Assembly (NCBI RefSeq): GCF_007991515.1
Contig: NZ_BJYM01000005.1
Span: 1-64,000 of the forward strand
Length of the DNA: 64,000 nt
Source: Oceanobacillus sojae
Lineage (GTDB): Bacteria > Bacillota > Bacilli > Bacillales > Amphibacillaceae
Direction of reading: 5' to 3'
This document shows, one piece after another, positions 35,416 to 44,687 of this stretch. Both the position numbers and the translations under genes were made by a program. The notes under the pieces are model-generated. The model searched no databases. It was not told where the DNA came from and saw only the letters and a list, made by a program, of their open reading frames with translations. The number at the start of each line of letters is the position of its first letter. Position 1 is the first letter of the stretch.

Positions 35416-37872
35416 TTATAAATACTGCCCCGTAAATGAATCTTTATTTTTCCTAATCATTTCCGGCGTTCCTTCAGCTAACACCTGTCCTCCTTTTGCC
35501 CCGCCTTCAGGACCTAAATCAACAACCCAGTCCGCTGCTTCGATAACCTGGCTGTTATGCTCCACCATAATTACCGTATTCCCTGCATCTACTAACCTGT
35601 TTAACAGCTTCAAGAGTTGAATTGTATCATTCGGGTGTAATCCGGTGGTTGGTTCATCCAATAAATAAAGAGAAGTCTTTTTCCCCTGCTTCATTAACTC
35701 TTTCGCAAGCTTCAGCCTTTGCCCTTCTCCACCTGACAGAGTAGTTAAGGATTGTCCCATTTTTAGATAACCTAAACCTATTTCTGTTAAGAGCTTTAAA
35801 ATGGCTTGTATCTTCTTTTCTCCTTCAAAAACAGAGAGGCACTCATGCACTGAACATTCCAAAATATCATTAATGGAATGACCTTGATATTTCACCGCTA
35901 ACACCTCTTGCTTAAACCTTCTCCCCTGACATTCCGGACATACTACCTCTAAATCGGGAAAAAAGAGCATATTTGTGGTCACATAGCCAAGCCCCTGGCA
36001 GTTTTCACAGCGCCCCCCTGCTGTATTAAAAGAGAAATGCTTGGCAGTTAGCTTCTTTTCCTTTGCTTTAGGCAATTTAGCATACAGTGAACGAACTGGT
36101 GTAAATAAATCAATATAAGTCGCTGTATTTGATCGTTTCATTCTGCTGAGCGGTGATTGGCCGACAATAATCATCTGACCAAAGGTATCCATGCCTGTTA
36201 CCTTTTCAAAGCCTTCAGGGATCGTATCATTTGCTTTTGCTAGTACTTCAAATAACAGTGATGACTTACCTGAGCCCGAAACACCTGTTACTGCTGTTAA
36301 ACAGGCTTTGGGAAAGGTTACTGTCACATCCTGGAGATTATTTGCAGTAGCATGATATATCGTTATACCTTCCTTTTTCCCAGTTCGATAATTAGTCTTC
36401 ATTGGCTTTTCTGTACGTAAATACTGTCCTGTAATTGATTTTTCTTCATCAATTAATTCTTTTAAGATTCCTTGCCCAACCACAGTTCCTCCAAGCTTTC
36501 CTGCTCCAGGGCCAATATCAATAATATAATCGGCTTCTTTCATCACATCCACATCATGCTCAATTAATAAAACCGTATTTCCTAAATCACGCAGATGCTT
36601 TAATACACTGATCAAACCTGCTGTATCCTTAGGGTGCAATCCTACTGTCGGCTCGTCCATAATATACAGCACGCCTGTAAGTGCAGAATCTAGAAGGGCT
36701 GACAGCCTTATTCGCTGTGCCTCTCCACCAGATAAAGTAATTACTTGCCTGTCCAGCGTCAGATACCCTAATCCTATTTTAATAATACGGGAGAGCTTTG
36801 TTTTTATATCTTGAATAAATGTTTCGACAAGCTGATAACTTGTTTGCTCCAATGACTCCTCCAGTTTAGCTGCCCAGGCAGACATTTCTTCTAAGGAATC
36901 CACAACTAATTGCGGTATCGTCCAGCCATCAACAGTAACCGCTCTGCTTACCGCATTTAAACGATCACCATGACAATCCGGGCAGGTTTGCGAATAAAAA
37001 TAAGCTTCTGCTTCTGCCGAAGAACCGTCATGCTCTGAATAGCGGCGCCACATGGAGGTTAGTACACCAGGAAATTTTCCTTTCTCCACTGTTTTTGGAG
37101 GCTTCACATCTGGAAAAAGCTGCTTCACCTCAGCACTTTCTACACCATAGTAAAGGATTGCCTTTTGCCCCTCATTAAAATCCTTTATAGGCATGTTTTC
37201 TGCATCTGGCAGTTTGTAATAACGAAAAGCTGCTTTTAAAACAGCAATCTGGTATTCCCCGTAACGTCCTGCAAATATATCTACCGCACCATCCTCTAAG
37301 GAAATCTCTTCATGAAAAACAGACGGCAGATGAATATCCACTGTTTTCCCTAATCCTTTACAGGTTGGACAGGCACCTTCTGTTGTATTATAAGAAAAAT
37401 GGGTACGAGTCAGCTTTTCCATTTTTTCTTTACAATTCGGGCAAAAGATATATTCTGTAAAGCTATCTTCTTCTTTTTGCACTGCTCCTTCATATGTCAT
37501 TGGATTGATTCTTTGCTGACACTTTGGACAACTTCTTTCTCCAAGCTTTTCGAATACCATCCGTAAGCTCGTGTACATATCCGTCATCGTTCCCACTGTC
37601 GAGCGTGGATTCCGATTAGTAATATGCTGATTGATACTGATTGCAGGCGACAGACCACTGATAGAATCAACTTTAGGCTTATTAATTCCCTGCATCCCCA
37701 TTGATTCTAAATATTGGCGCTGACATTCATTGAATAAAGTATCCAATGCCAGTGTAGATTTACCGGAACCCGAAGGGCCAGTAACAACAATCAGTTTATT
37801 TTTAGGGATAGTCACAGAAAGATTCTTTAAATTATTTTCACGGGCTCCTTTTACTGTCATCATATTATGCAT
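35416..37872 (-). CDS. UvrA-like ABC ATPase (UvrA2 type)
   Basis: 818 residues, shorter than the roughly 950 of UvrA and lacking much of the UvrB-binding and insertion domains. Two ABC halves: Walker A GPSGSGKS (about 32) and GVSGSGKS (about 527), signatures LSGGEAQRIRL and LSGGEGQRLKL, and CPxC-type zinc modules (RSCPKCQQRINP, FCPNCKEKM). UvrA2-type proteins bind DNA and can protect against intercalating or alkylating agents. It diverges from a double-MerR regulator, so it is probably drug- or damage-induced. ATG follows GGGGGAGG. Confidence 0.88.
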   Translation of the reverse strand: MHNMMTVKGARENNLKNLSVTIPKNKLIVVTGPSGSGKSTLALDTLFNECQRQYLESMGMQGINKPKVDSISGLSPAISINQHITNRNPRSTVGTMTDMYTSLRMVFEKLGERSCPKCQQRINPMTYEGAVQKEEDSFTEYIFCPNCKEKMEKLTRTHFSYNTTEGACPTCKGLGKTVDIHLPSVFHEEISLEDGAVDIFAGRYGEYQIAVLKAAFRYYKLPDAENMPIKDFNEGQKAILYYGVESAEVKQLFPDVKPPKTVEKGKFPGVLTSMWRRYSEHDGSSAEAEAYFYSQTCPDCHGDRLNAVSRAVTVDGWTIPQLVVDSLEEMSAWAAKLEESLEQTSYQLVETFIQDIKTKLSRIIKIGLGYLTLDRQVITLSGGEAQRIRLSALLDSALTGVLYIMDEPTVGLHPKDTAGLISVLKHLRDLGNTVLLIEHDVDVMKEADYIIDIGPGAGKLGGTVVGQGILKELIDEEKSITGQYLRTEKPMKTNYRTGKKEGITIYHATANNLQDVTVTFPKACLTAVTGVSGSGKSSLLFEVLAKANDTIPEGFEKVTGMDTFGQMIIVGQSPLSRMKRSNTATYIDLFTPVRSLYAKLPKAKEKKLTAKHFSFNTAGGRCENCQGLGYVTTNMLFFPDLEVVCPECQGRRFKQEVLAVKYQGHSINDILECSVHECLSVFEGEKKIQAILKLLTEIGLGYLKMGQSLTTLSGGEGQRLKLAKELMKQGKKTSLYLLDEPTTGLHPNDTIQLLKLLNRLVDAGNTVIMVEHNSQVIEAADWVVDLGPEGGAKGGQVLAEGTPEMIRKNKDSFTGQYL

Positions 37873-37920
37873 ATCGTTTTTCCTCCCCCATAACTTCTGT
37901 TTCCTTCGTACTTCCTGCTT

Positions 37921-38054
37921 GCAAGTGCAATGTTCTTTTCATGGTGGCGTGATAAAATAGTGTTTTAATAACCAATTGCATCTTGATATCCCTCCTTTAA
38001 AGCATCTATTACAATCATATAACATTTGTGCAAGTGCAAAGTTTTGCATATAAT
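37921..38054 (+). promoter_or_regulatory. MerR-type control region between uvrA-like and double-MerR genes
   Basis: GCAAGTGCAA occurs at 37921-37930 and 38030-38039. The second copy overlaps the palindrome TGCAAAGTTTTGCA (38035-38048), which sits in the spacer of a predicted plus-strand promoter, TTGTGC (38026-38031) and TATAAT (38049-38054). A dyad inside the spacer is the usual MerR arrangement. Confidence 0.55.
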
Positions 38055-38131
38055 AATAAGCTATAATAGCTTTCAAAAGAAAAAACCCGTCATGGAGCTA
38101 TAAGGTTTTAATTGAATCTTCGGAGGTGAAT

Positions 38132-38839
38132 ATGGAACTGAGACCAATTGATATAGCAAAAAAACTGGATGTTGGGACGAGTGCGTTAAGACATTATGAA
38201 GAATGGGGCATAGTACCAAAAGCTATCCGTAAAGCAAATGGTTATCGTGTATATACCGAGATCCATGAGGCTTATTTTCTGTGCATCCGGGCAATGTACC
38301 CGGGATTTGGTATGGGAACTGTACGCAAAGTCATGCCCTTGTTACAGGAAAATAAATTTATTGAAGCACTATGGACAGTGAACGAAGTGCAGGCTGAGTT
38401 ATTTGAGAGAAAGCAGCAGGCACTGGACGCTGCCACCATCTTAAGCCCTGATAACATGCAGGATTTCATGACAAAACAGCAAAAGAAGTATTATACAATT
38501 GGAGAGGTAGAAGATGAATTGCATGTCGCTGCAACAACCCTCAGACATTGGGAAAAAGAAGGATTAATCACGCCTGAAAGAAACCCCGAAAATGGCTACC
38601 GGCTATATACAAGGGAAGACATGAGAAGAGTATTAATTATTAAAACCGTACAATCGTCAGTTTATTTATTGGCCACTGTACGCGATATACTGGATAAAAT
38701 ACAGCATCACAGTTTAACAGACGCCAGAAAGATTGTTATCGATGCGTTGGATTATATGGATTATCAAATTGAACAGCAATTAAGAGGGGCTTATTATCTT
38801 TATAAATTGATTGATTTGTTGAAGGAACAGGATAAATAA
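38132..38839 (+). CDS. Tandem MerR-family regulator
   Basis: 235 residues with two MerR HTH modules: residues 1-70 (IDIAKKLDVGTSALRHYEEWGIVP, NGYRVYTE) and about 118-185 (YYTIGEVEDELHVAATTLRHWEKEGLITP, NGYRLYTRED). MerR proteins usually have one such module and dimerise; here both can lie in one chain, possibly a single-chain dimer or a double-site binder. No Cys-rich metal site is visible, so the ligand is probably organic or DNA damage related. ATG 38132 after GGAGGTGA. It diverges from the UvrA-like gene. Confidence 0.88.
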   Translation: MELRPIDIAKKLDVGTSALRHYEEWGIVPKAIRKANGYRVYTEIHEAYFLCIRAMYPGFGMGTVRKVMPLLQENKFIEALWTVNEVQAELFERKQQALDAATILSPDNMQDFMTKQQKKYYTIGEVEDELHVAATTLRHWEKEGLITPERNPENGYRLYTREDMRRVLIIKTVQSSVYLLATVRDILDKIQHHSLTDARKIVIDALDYMDYQIEQQLRGAYYLYKLIDLLKEQDK

Positions 38840-38842
38840 TAT

Positions 38843-38894
38843 AAAAAGTTACCTTATTTATATAACATAATTATTGAAGATAAGGTAACTTTTT
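38843..38894 (+). terminator. Bidirectional intrinsic terminator
   Basis: AAAAAGTTACCTTA-type arms (38843-38855 with 38881-38894) and T-run; separates the double-MerR gene from the convergent small membrane gene. Confidence 0.85.
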
Positions 38895-38915
38895 CATTTT
38901 AATTTGATTAAGTGT

Positions 38916-39218
38916 TTATACGTTTATTTCATTATTGAAGAGGTTAATAGCGGGCGGATAACCGCATTCTCCAAAAAAATAAATAAAAACCACAAATAAA
39001 ACAATCAATAACAGAATAAGTATATTGCTGACGATTATGAACGGATATTCTTTTCTAATTGCAAACCAGCCAAAAAGAAGGGTAAACAATAATCCCGATA
39101 TAATAAAAACATAGATTGTATACTGGATCAGCAGAAATGGATAAACAAATAAGAAATTCAATAGCGCAGCAATCAATAATATACCGAGGATAGTGACATA
39201 AATAATTGGCTTATTCAT
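38916..39218 (-). CDS. Small membrane protein, last gene of the YozG cluster
   Basis: 100 residues from ATG 39218, with three hydrophobic segments (IIYVTILGILLIAALL; LIQYTIYVFIISGLLFTLLFGWFA; FIIVSNILILLLIVLFVVFIYFF). No family recognised. Its start overlaps the HTH gene stop by eight bases, so translation is probably coupled. AAGGGG lies before the ATG. Confidence 0.7.
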   Translation of the reverse strand: MNKPIIYVTILGILLIAALLNFLFVYPFLLIQYTIYVFIISGLLFTLLFGWFAIRKEYPFIIVSNILILLLIVLFVVFIYFFGECGYPPAINLFNNEINV

Positions 39219-39438
39219 GTCGTTCCCCTTCTTCATCCGGAACATACTCTAAAATATCCCCGGGCTGACATTCCAAAGCTTCACAAATTCTTTCCAGTGT
39301 TGAAAAACGAATTGCCTTTGCCTTTCCATTTTTCAAGATAGAAAGGTTTGCCATCGTAATACCAACCTTCTCTGTTAATTCCGTCACGCTCATTTTTCGT
39401 TTTGCCAGCATCACATCAATATGAATCACTATAGCCAT
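39211..39438 (-). CDS. YozG-type XRE transcriptional regulator
   Basis: 75 residues, a single Cro/C1 HTH (MLAKRKMSVTELTEKVGITMANLSILKNGKAKAIRFSTLERICEAL) with a short tail (PGDILEYVPDEEG). This short XRE type is typically paired with DUF2975 membrane proteins such as YoaS, and here the DUF2975 gene precedes it by 11 bases. ATG 39438 follows AGGGGTGAT. Probably regulates its own operon. Confidence 0.85.
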   Translation of the reverse strand: MAIVIHIDVMLAKRKMSVTELTEKVGITMANLSILKNGKAKAIRFSTLERICEALECQPGDILEYVPDEEGERHE

Positions 39439-39449
39439 ATCATCACCCC

Positions 39450-39932
39450 TCACACAGTCAAATCATTTTCTGTTTTAATTTCTAACGCATTTTTAAACAG
39501 CTTCTGTAAAAGGGAAGCAAATACAGCAACAACAAACGATACAAACAATGGTACCATTCCAATTATAATTGCACCTGGAGCATCATCCTTCTCTGCAAAC
39601 AGATAAATAAACGGCATTGTCAAAATATAAATACCGGTAATGGTTAAAGCACATTGCTTGATTCTTTTTAGAGTAAAAACAGCTTCTTCTGAAAATGTCT
39701 GCTTCTGATCAATCAGTCTTAACAGCTTTAAGGCTTGATAAAGCGCCAGATAAAATGGAATGGTTGTTAAAAAAACTCCTATCACAATTGGATATACTAT
39801 CCATTTAACCATGGAAGAGCTATCCGAAATATTGATGATAATTTGCGGAATTAAAATAACTGATAAAGCAATCATAATTAATCCCATTATATAAATTACT
39901 GTTTTCAAAAATGCTGTCGAGCTTTTTGGCAT
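39450..39932 (-). CDS. DUF2975 membrane protein (YoaS-like)
   Basis: 160 residues, four predicted spans, with a polar central loop (KLLRLIDQKQTFSEEAVFTLKRIKQC) typical of DUF2975 proteins. Function unknown; always seen with small XRE regulators. ATG 39932 after GAGGTGAT; GTG at 39941 overlaps that site. DUF817 gene lies 35 bases upstream. Confidence 0.85.
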   Translation of the reverse strand: MPKSSTAFLKTVIYIMGLIMIALSVILIPQIIINISDSSSMVKWIVYPIVIGVFLTTIPFYLALYQALKLLRLIDQKQTFSEEAVFTLKRIKQCALTITGIYILTMPFIYLFAEKDDAPGAIIIGMVPLFVSFVVAVFASLLQKLFKNALEIKTENDLTV

Positions 39933-39967
39933 AAAAATCACCTCATTTATAAAATTCTTTTCTCTGA

Positions 39968-40777
39968 TTAGCTTTTACTTTTGATAAACCCTTGATTATT
40001 CCCTTCCAGCAATCCTTCAATTTTTGCCTGTGATTGCTTTAGCATTGCTACTATTAAAAAGCTGACAATGACTAACAACAGCCAGGAGCTTACTTTCCCT
40101 AAGTGTACCATGCTCCATACTTCTGCCTGATTTGGATATTCCCACGCCTGGAAGAAGGTTGCTATATTTTCCGCAATCCAAATAAAGAAGCCGATCAGGA
40201 AAAAGGAAAGAACGATTGGCATACGATAGCGTTTATTGCCGACCTTATAGTCCACCCATGCTCTTAAGAATACGAGAAGCACTAATGCGGACAGCCACCA
40301 TCTGATATCCAGCCAATAATGATGTGTAAAGAAATTTAAATAAATCGCAGCTGCCAGAGGGCCCGCTAAAAAGATGGATGGCCATTTTACCAATCGAACA
40401 TCTAATCTTCTCCAGGCCTGGCATAAATAGCTGGCTACACTTGCATACATAAACCCGCTATATAGAGGGACTCCAAAAAACTTCGTATACGCTTCTTCCG
40501 GATAGACCCATGATCCCATGTTCACCTTAAAAATTTCTAAAGTCAATCCAATTATATGAAATAATGTGATAACAACAAGTTCTTTTTTGGTCTCCAATCC
40601 GGAAGCTATCATATAAGCCTGTGTCACCAGACAAATGATTAATAATAAATCATATCTCGGCAGAAAAGGAATCTCAATAAATTTTGTAATTGCCAAGGAT
40701 GCAAAAATAATGACTGGAAAGATACAGGATAATGCTTGTTCATAGCCGAATCGAATCAGCTGTTTCATTGCTCTCAT
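39968..40777 (-). CDS. DUF817 membrane protein (YoaT-like)
   Basis: About 269 residues, eight or so spans, with the DUF817-like conserved stretch NMGSWVYPEE and GVPLYSGFMYASVASYLCQAWRR near the middle. Resembles B. subtilis YoaT, whose genomic neighbours are also a DUF2975 and a YozG-type protein. Function unknown. Start is uncertain: ATG 40777 after GGGG, or ATG 40792. Confidence 0.8.
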   Translation of the reverse strand: MRAMKQLIRFGYEQALSCIFPVIIFASLAITKFIEIPFLPRYDLLLIICLVTQAYMIASGLETKKELVVITLFHIIGLTLEIFKVNMGSWVYPEEAYTKFFGVPLYSGFMYASVASYLCQAWRRLDVRLVKWPSIFLAGPLAAAIYLNFFTHHYWLDIRWWLSALVLLVFLRAWVDYKVGNKRYRMPIVLSFFLIGFFIWIAENIATFFQAWEYPNQAEVWSMVHLGKVSSWLLLVIVSFLIVAMLKQSQAKIEGLLEGNNQGFIKSKS

Positions 40778-41084
40778 TTTTTCAATCCCCATCTAATAGT
40801 TTTATTATTAACATTGATTATAGATAATTATTTATCGAAAATCAATAAAAAAATACTAAAAAAGAATAAAAAAATAAATTTATCCTATTAAAAACTTCCC
40901 TTTTTTATATTTATCACAGGACAAAATAATCTGTTCTGAAAGACTTTTTCATCAAATCAGAGAATCCGCTATATCTTAAAACTATATCCAACAATATGTT
41001 TTAGCTATTTTACAAACTTTTCGATTTCACCATATAATTAACACTATTACTGCGAGTAAATATGTACTACGAGGAGATATAACA
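40778..41084. other. Intergenic between divergent DUF817 and MetE-like genes
   Basis: AT-rich. An inverted repeat ATTGATT...AATCAAT with inner GATAA/TTATC pairing lies at about 40812-40845, near the DUF817 start, and could be an operator. No S-box or other riboswitch was seen before the MetE-like gene. Confidence 0.35.
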
Positions 41085-42188
41085 ATGCTGGATATAAAAT
41101 ATGATATTGTAGGTTCTTTCTTAAGACCTGAAGAAATCAAAAATGCCCGTGCAAAATATTTTAATGGAGAAATTGATTTAAAAGCACTGAGAGAGATTGA
41201 GAATCAGGCAATTTCAGATTTAGTGGAAAAAGAAGTGGTACACGGCCTCAAGTTTGTTACAGACGGTGAGTTCAGACGCAGATGGTGGCATCTCGACTGG
41301 CTGAAAGAATTTGATGGCTTTACTACAAAGCATTTTGATAAAGTAATCAACGGTGTAACTAATAAAATTGAATTAGGATATATTGAAGGAAAAATTTCTT
41401 ATGATAAAAATAAGAGTCATCCCGAAATAGAGGCTTGGGATTATTTACATAGCCTTGCTAAAAAATACAATGGAGTAGAAGCAAAGAAATCTATCTCCGG
41501 ACCAAATATGATTCTCGTTGATCATTTTCTTCAGCTGTGCATCAAGGATACACCCTATTACGGCAACGATATTGATTTAGTGATTGAGGATATTGGAACA
41601 GCATATCAGAAAGCAATCCAGGATTTATATAATCATGGATGTCGATATTTACAAATTGATGATACCTCATGGACATATATGATTGATGATAAATTCAACG
41701 AAAAAGTTACTGCTCTCGGCTACACCAAAGAAGAGGTTCTGGAATGGTTTAGAAAAGCTTCTGCAAAAGCTCTAGAACAGAAACCGGAAGGAATGACGAT
41801 AGCAACGCATTTCTGCAAAGGAAACTTTAAAGGGAATCCACTTTTTTCAGGTTTTTATGATTCTGTTGCAGAGGTTATCAGTACAATCCCTTATGACGGT
41901 TTCTTTGTTGAATATGATGATGCACGTTCTGGTTCCTTTGCGCCTTGGAAAGTGCTGAAAGATACAGGCGCTACATTTGTGGTTGGTCTTATTTCCACTA
42001 AAAATCCTGTACTGGAAGCACATGATGAACTTAAGAAAAGATACCTGGAAGCAAAATCCATAGTTGGGAACAATATTGCGCTATCTCCACAATGCGGTTT
42101 TGCTTCTGTGGAAGAAGGAAATTCTATTGATGAGGATATACAATGGAAAAAGATTGACCTGTTAGTTTCCTGTCAAGACTTTCTCTAA
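41085..42188 (+). CDS. MetE C-terminal-like methyltransferase (YxjG/YxjH family)
   Basis: 367 residues, the catalytic half of cobalamin-independent methionine synthase as a stand-alone enzyme. Expected zinc ligands fit His and Cys in IATHFCKGNF (about 245) and Cys in LSPQCGF (about 338). The N-terminus shows the folate-side motif GSFLRP near 10 and TDGEFRRRWWH. These proteins transfer methyl groups to thiols, some from S-methyl compounds to homocysteine. The gene has its own promoter and terminator and no S-box, unlike many bacilli. Confidence 0.85.
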   Translation: MLDIKYDIVGSFLRPEEIKNARAKYFNGEIDLKALREIENQAISDLVEKEVVHGLKFVTDGEFRRRWWHLDWLKEFDGFTTKHFDKVINGVTNKIELGYIEGKISYDKNKSHPEIEAWDYLHSLAKKYNGVEAKKSISGPNMILVDHFLQLCIKDTPYYGNDIDLVIEDIGTAYQKAIQDLYNHGCRYLQIDDTSWTYMIDDKFNEKVTALGYTKEEVLEWFRKASAKALEQKPEGMTIATHFCKGNFKGNPLFSGFYDSVAEVISTIPYDGFFVEYDDARSGSFAPWKVLKDTGATFVVGLISTKNPVLEAHDELKKRYLEAKSIVGNNIALSPQCGFASVEEGNSIDEDIQWKKIDLLVSCQDFL

Positions 42189-42206
42189 AATAGCGGTGAA
42201 ATTTTT

Positions 42207-42254
42207 AAAGCATTAGAAAACTTGGCAGGCAGCTACGTTTTCTAATGCTTTTTT
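42207..42254 (+). terminator. Intrinsic terminator of the MetE-like gene
   Basis: 15-bp arms (42207-42221 with 42237-42251) and a T-run. Confidence 0.92.
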
Positions 42255-42297
42255 ATCCTTAGCGGTTTCTAATATTATAAATGCATGTCCCAAGTAC

Positions 42298-42813
42298 TTA
42301 CCCTTGCTCCAGCGCTAATAAACGTTCCTTCATCGGAATACCTCCCCGAAATCCTATCAGCTTGCCGTCCTTTGCAATCACACGATGACAGGGGACCAGA
42401 ATCATTACCGGATTCGCACCAATAGCCGCACCAACAGCTCTTACTGCTTTCGGTTTCTCTATTTTCTCTGCTATATCCATATACGAAACGGTTTTTCCAT
42501 AAGGAATATGCTGCAGCGCTTCCCAAACAGATTCCTGAAAAGCAGTCCCCTTTAAATCAACTGGCAAATCAAATTCTTTTCTTTCCCCATCTAAATAAGA
42601 AACCAGCTGTTTTTTGTAAACATTAATTTTCTCTTCATCGTGAATCAGCTTTGCATCTGCTCTTTTTTTAGCTGTCCAGGTTTCTATTTCATCTAAGCCT
42701 TTATCTTGTGACCCGACATAACATAATCCATTATCTGTTGCTGCAAGATACATAGACCAGTTATTATGCTCTATTTTGCCATAATAAATAATTTCCTTCT
42801 GATTATTTTTCAT
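42298..42813 (-). CDS. adaB: Methylated-DNA-protein-cysteine methyltransferase (AdaB/Ogt)
   Basis: 171 residues. Active-site motif PCHRV near residue 141, with the preceding helix-turn-helix (KTVSYMDIAEKIEKPKAVRAVGAAIGANP). It repairs O6-methylguanine by moving the methyl group to its own Cys. ATG 42813 overlaps the adaA stop codon, so the two are translationally coupled as in B. subtilis adaAB. Start chosen from the GGAAGGGG site. Confidence 0.92.
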   Translation of the reverse strand: MKNNQKEIIYYGKIEHNNWSMYLAATDNGLCYVGSQDKGLDEIETWTAKKRADAKLIHDEEKINVYKKQLVSYLDGERKEFDLPVDLKGTAFQESVWEALQHIPYGKTVSYMDIAEKIEKPKAVRAVGAAIGANPVMILVPCHRVIAKDGKLIGFRGGIPMKERLLALEQG

Positions 42814-43378
42814 TGCATACGCCCCTTCCTGCATATTCCTTTCTATATTGACCCGGTGTTTGATTATTTTTCTCTTTAAATAATGTTATAAATCGAGCTG
42901 GGTTCGAAATTCCAACAAGCCCTGCTATCTCCTTTACAGATAAATCGGTTTCTATTAAACAGACTTTTGCTTTCTCCATACGAATTTTCTGCTGATAAAC
43001 CAGAGGGCTTACTCCCTTTAATCTTTTAAACACGCGGTGCAGGTGATAAGGGCTGCCATGACAAGCTTCAGCAAGATCACTTAATGTGAAAGACATGGCA
43101 TAATTTTCTTTAATATACGCTTCTGCCTGCATAACCCATTCTTCATCCGGCAAGCTGCTTCCTCCAGATTTACATCTCTTACATGGCCTGTAACCAGCTT
43201 GTAAGGCTTCCTCTGCCGTTCTAAAAATCGTTACATTATCGAAGTTGGGTACTCTTGATTTACAAGAAGGACGGCAAAAGATTTTAGTAGTTTTCACAGC
43301 ATATAAGAACTGTCCGTCATATGTCTTATCATTTTCCATAATCGCCTTCCGCTGCTCTGCAGTTATTTTACTACTCAT
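42803..43378 (-). CDS. adaA: AdaA, methyl-phosphotriester sensor and AraC activator
   Basis: 191 residues. The N-terminal Ada zinc domain holds four Cys (IFCRPSCKSR and YRPCKRCKS, about residues 32-70) that accept a methyl group from a phosphotriester; the AraC-type HTH follows (FTLSDLAEACHGSPYHLHRVFKRLKG and VKEIAGLVGISNPARF). Methylated AdaA activates its operon and the alkylation response. ATG 43378 follows GAGGTGA. Sits directly upstream of adaB. Confidence 0.92.
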   Translation of the reverse strand: MSSKITAEQRKAIMENDKTYDGQFLYAVKTTKIFCRPSCKSRVPNFDNVTIFRTAEEALQAGYRPCKRCKSGGSSLPDEEWVMQAEAYIKENYAMSFTLSDLAEACHGSPYHLHRVFKRLKGVSPLVYQQKIRMEKAKVCLIETDLSVKEIAGLVGISNPARFITLFKEKNNQTPGQYRKEYAGRGVCNEK

Positions 43379-43461
43379 TGGCAATCACCTCTTCTCTTAT
43401 TGTACACCTGAAGAGTAAGAAATAAATATTTATCCAATTAAAAAGCAAGATATGAAAACTT

Positions 43462-43878
43462 CTATTTTCCTTTTACAGCTTGTTTTTGCCTGCTTCTCTG
43501 CTGAAAAAGAAATGGAATAACTAAATACAAGGCATAAGCAAAAGACATCCAGGACGAAAAAGCAATAATCTGTGTCTCATCTAAATTTGGAAATATCATT
43601 TGATAGTTTGAAAAAACAAAGCTATCCAGCACCAATCCAGTCATCGTTCCTACAATTCCAAATCTTATCGCTGCATAATCCTTTTTATCAAATAATGTAT
43701 AGAGATAAATAACCAGCGTTAATAAAATAGCTGTTCCAACTAAAAGTATGGCGGTACTATACATAAATGCGTCTGTACCAGGAGTAAAAAGAACATCCTC
43801 TCCAAAAATCCGAAAAAATAACGTGGCAATTATCCAGACTATGACGCCCCATGCAGCTGTGAACAAATAGGTTTTCAT
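43462..43878 (-). CDS. DUF5367-like small membrane protein
   Basis: 138 residues with four hydrophobic segments, opening with a WGVIVWIIATLFFRIFGEDVLF stretch that resembles the DUF5367 family. Function unknown. GAAGGAGG precedes the ATG, which overlaps the tetR stop codon by four bases, so it is in an operon under TetR-type control. Confidence 0.65.
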   Translation of the reverse strand: MKTYLFTAAWGVIVWIIATLFFRIFGEDVLFTPGTDAFMYSTAILLVGTAILLTLVIYLYTLFDKKDYAAIRFGIVGTMTGLVLDSFVFSNYQMIFPNLDETQIIAFSSWMSFAYALYLVIPFLFQQRSRQKQAVKGK

Positions 43879-44462
43879 TCTATTGCCTCCTTCTTGCCAA
43901 AATTAGTGAGCGCTCCTACAAGATACTCCAATTCCTGATATACTTTTTCGACCGGAAAATCTTTTTGCAATAATGCCTGCATCGCTAATCCATCAACCAT
44001 TGCGTTAAACATAATTCCCCACGTATCTATGGACACACCTTTGACAGGGGATTCAGGCCATATTTTTAATAAGTTCTCTGATAAGGCCTGATTCTCTGCC
44101 TTTATTATTTCTGATAACTGATATCTTATTTTGTCATTCTTAAAGCTTGCTGCTGTGATTAAAATAAACAATTGATGAAAAAAGGAATCATAGGAACAGC
44201 GGCTTTTAGCTGAAGCGATTGCCTGTTCAAGTACAAAGGTATTGCTTTTCGAGATTTCTTCCCAGCTTGTTTTACAAATATCCTCTACAATACCTAACAA
44301 TAATTGCTCCTTTGTACGGAAATGATAATAAATCGTCCCCTGGGTTACTCCTGCAGTGTCCGCTACCGCTCTTAAAGTGAATTTCTCCATCCCCTTCTCG
44401 ACCAGACATTGCTTTGCATATTGAATTAACTCCTGCTTACTGACTCCATTTGGCTTAGCCAT
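43875..44462 (-). CDS. TetR-family regulator
   Basis: 195 residues. N-terminal TetR HTH (MEKFTLRAVADTAGVTQGTIYYHFRTKEQLLLGI, about 25-58), then a helical ligand domain. It probably represses itself and the downstream small membrane protein gene. A perfect 20-bp palindrome lies 18 bases above its start codon. Ligand unknown. Confidence 0.9.
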   Translation of the reverse strand: MAKPNGVSKQELIQYAKQCLVEKGMEKFTLRAVADTAGVTQGTIYYHFRTKEQLLLGIVEDICKTSWEEISKSNTFVLEQAIASAKSRCSYDSFFHQLFILITAASFKNDKIRYQLSEIIKAENQALSENLLKIWPESPVKGVSIDTWGIMFNAMVDGLAMQALLQKDFPVEKVYQELEYLVGALTNFGKKEAIE

Positions 44463-44479
44463 TTTTACACCGCCCTTTT

Positions 44480-44499
44480 AGTTATTCAATTGAATAACT
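44480..44499. promoter_or_regulatory. TetR operator
   Basis: AGTTATTCAATTGAATAACT is a perfect 20-bp palindrome in the promoter of the tetR gene, the expected size for a TetR dimer pair site. Confidence 0.7.
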
Positions 44500-44687
44500 C
44501 TAAAATATCATAGCTATAAAATAGTTACAAGGAAAGCACTCACTTCAGAAATTCATTTTCAGCTATTAAAAAATGAAGCTTTTTTACAGACAGCAATAAC
44601 AAAATATACCTACTAAAGAAAGACTTTTATTGCATATTTATACATTTCATTGTATTATAATTCAAAAAACCAATTGGGAGAAATAAA

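Noticed and set aside
40778..41084. S-box (SAM riboswitch) before the MetE-like gene
   Set aside because: None of the conserved S-box blocks or a leader terminator was seen.
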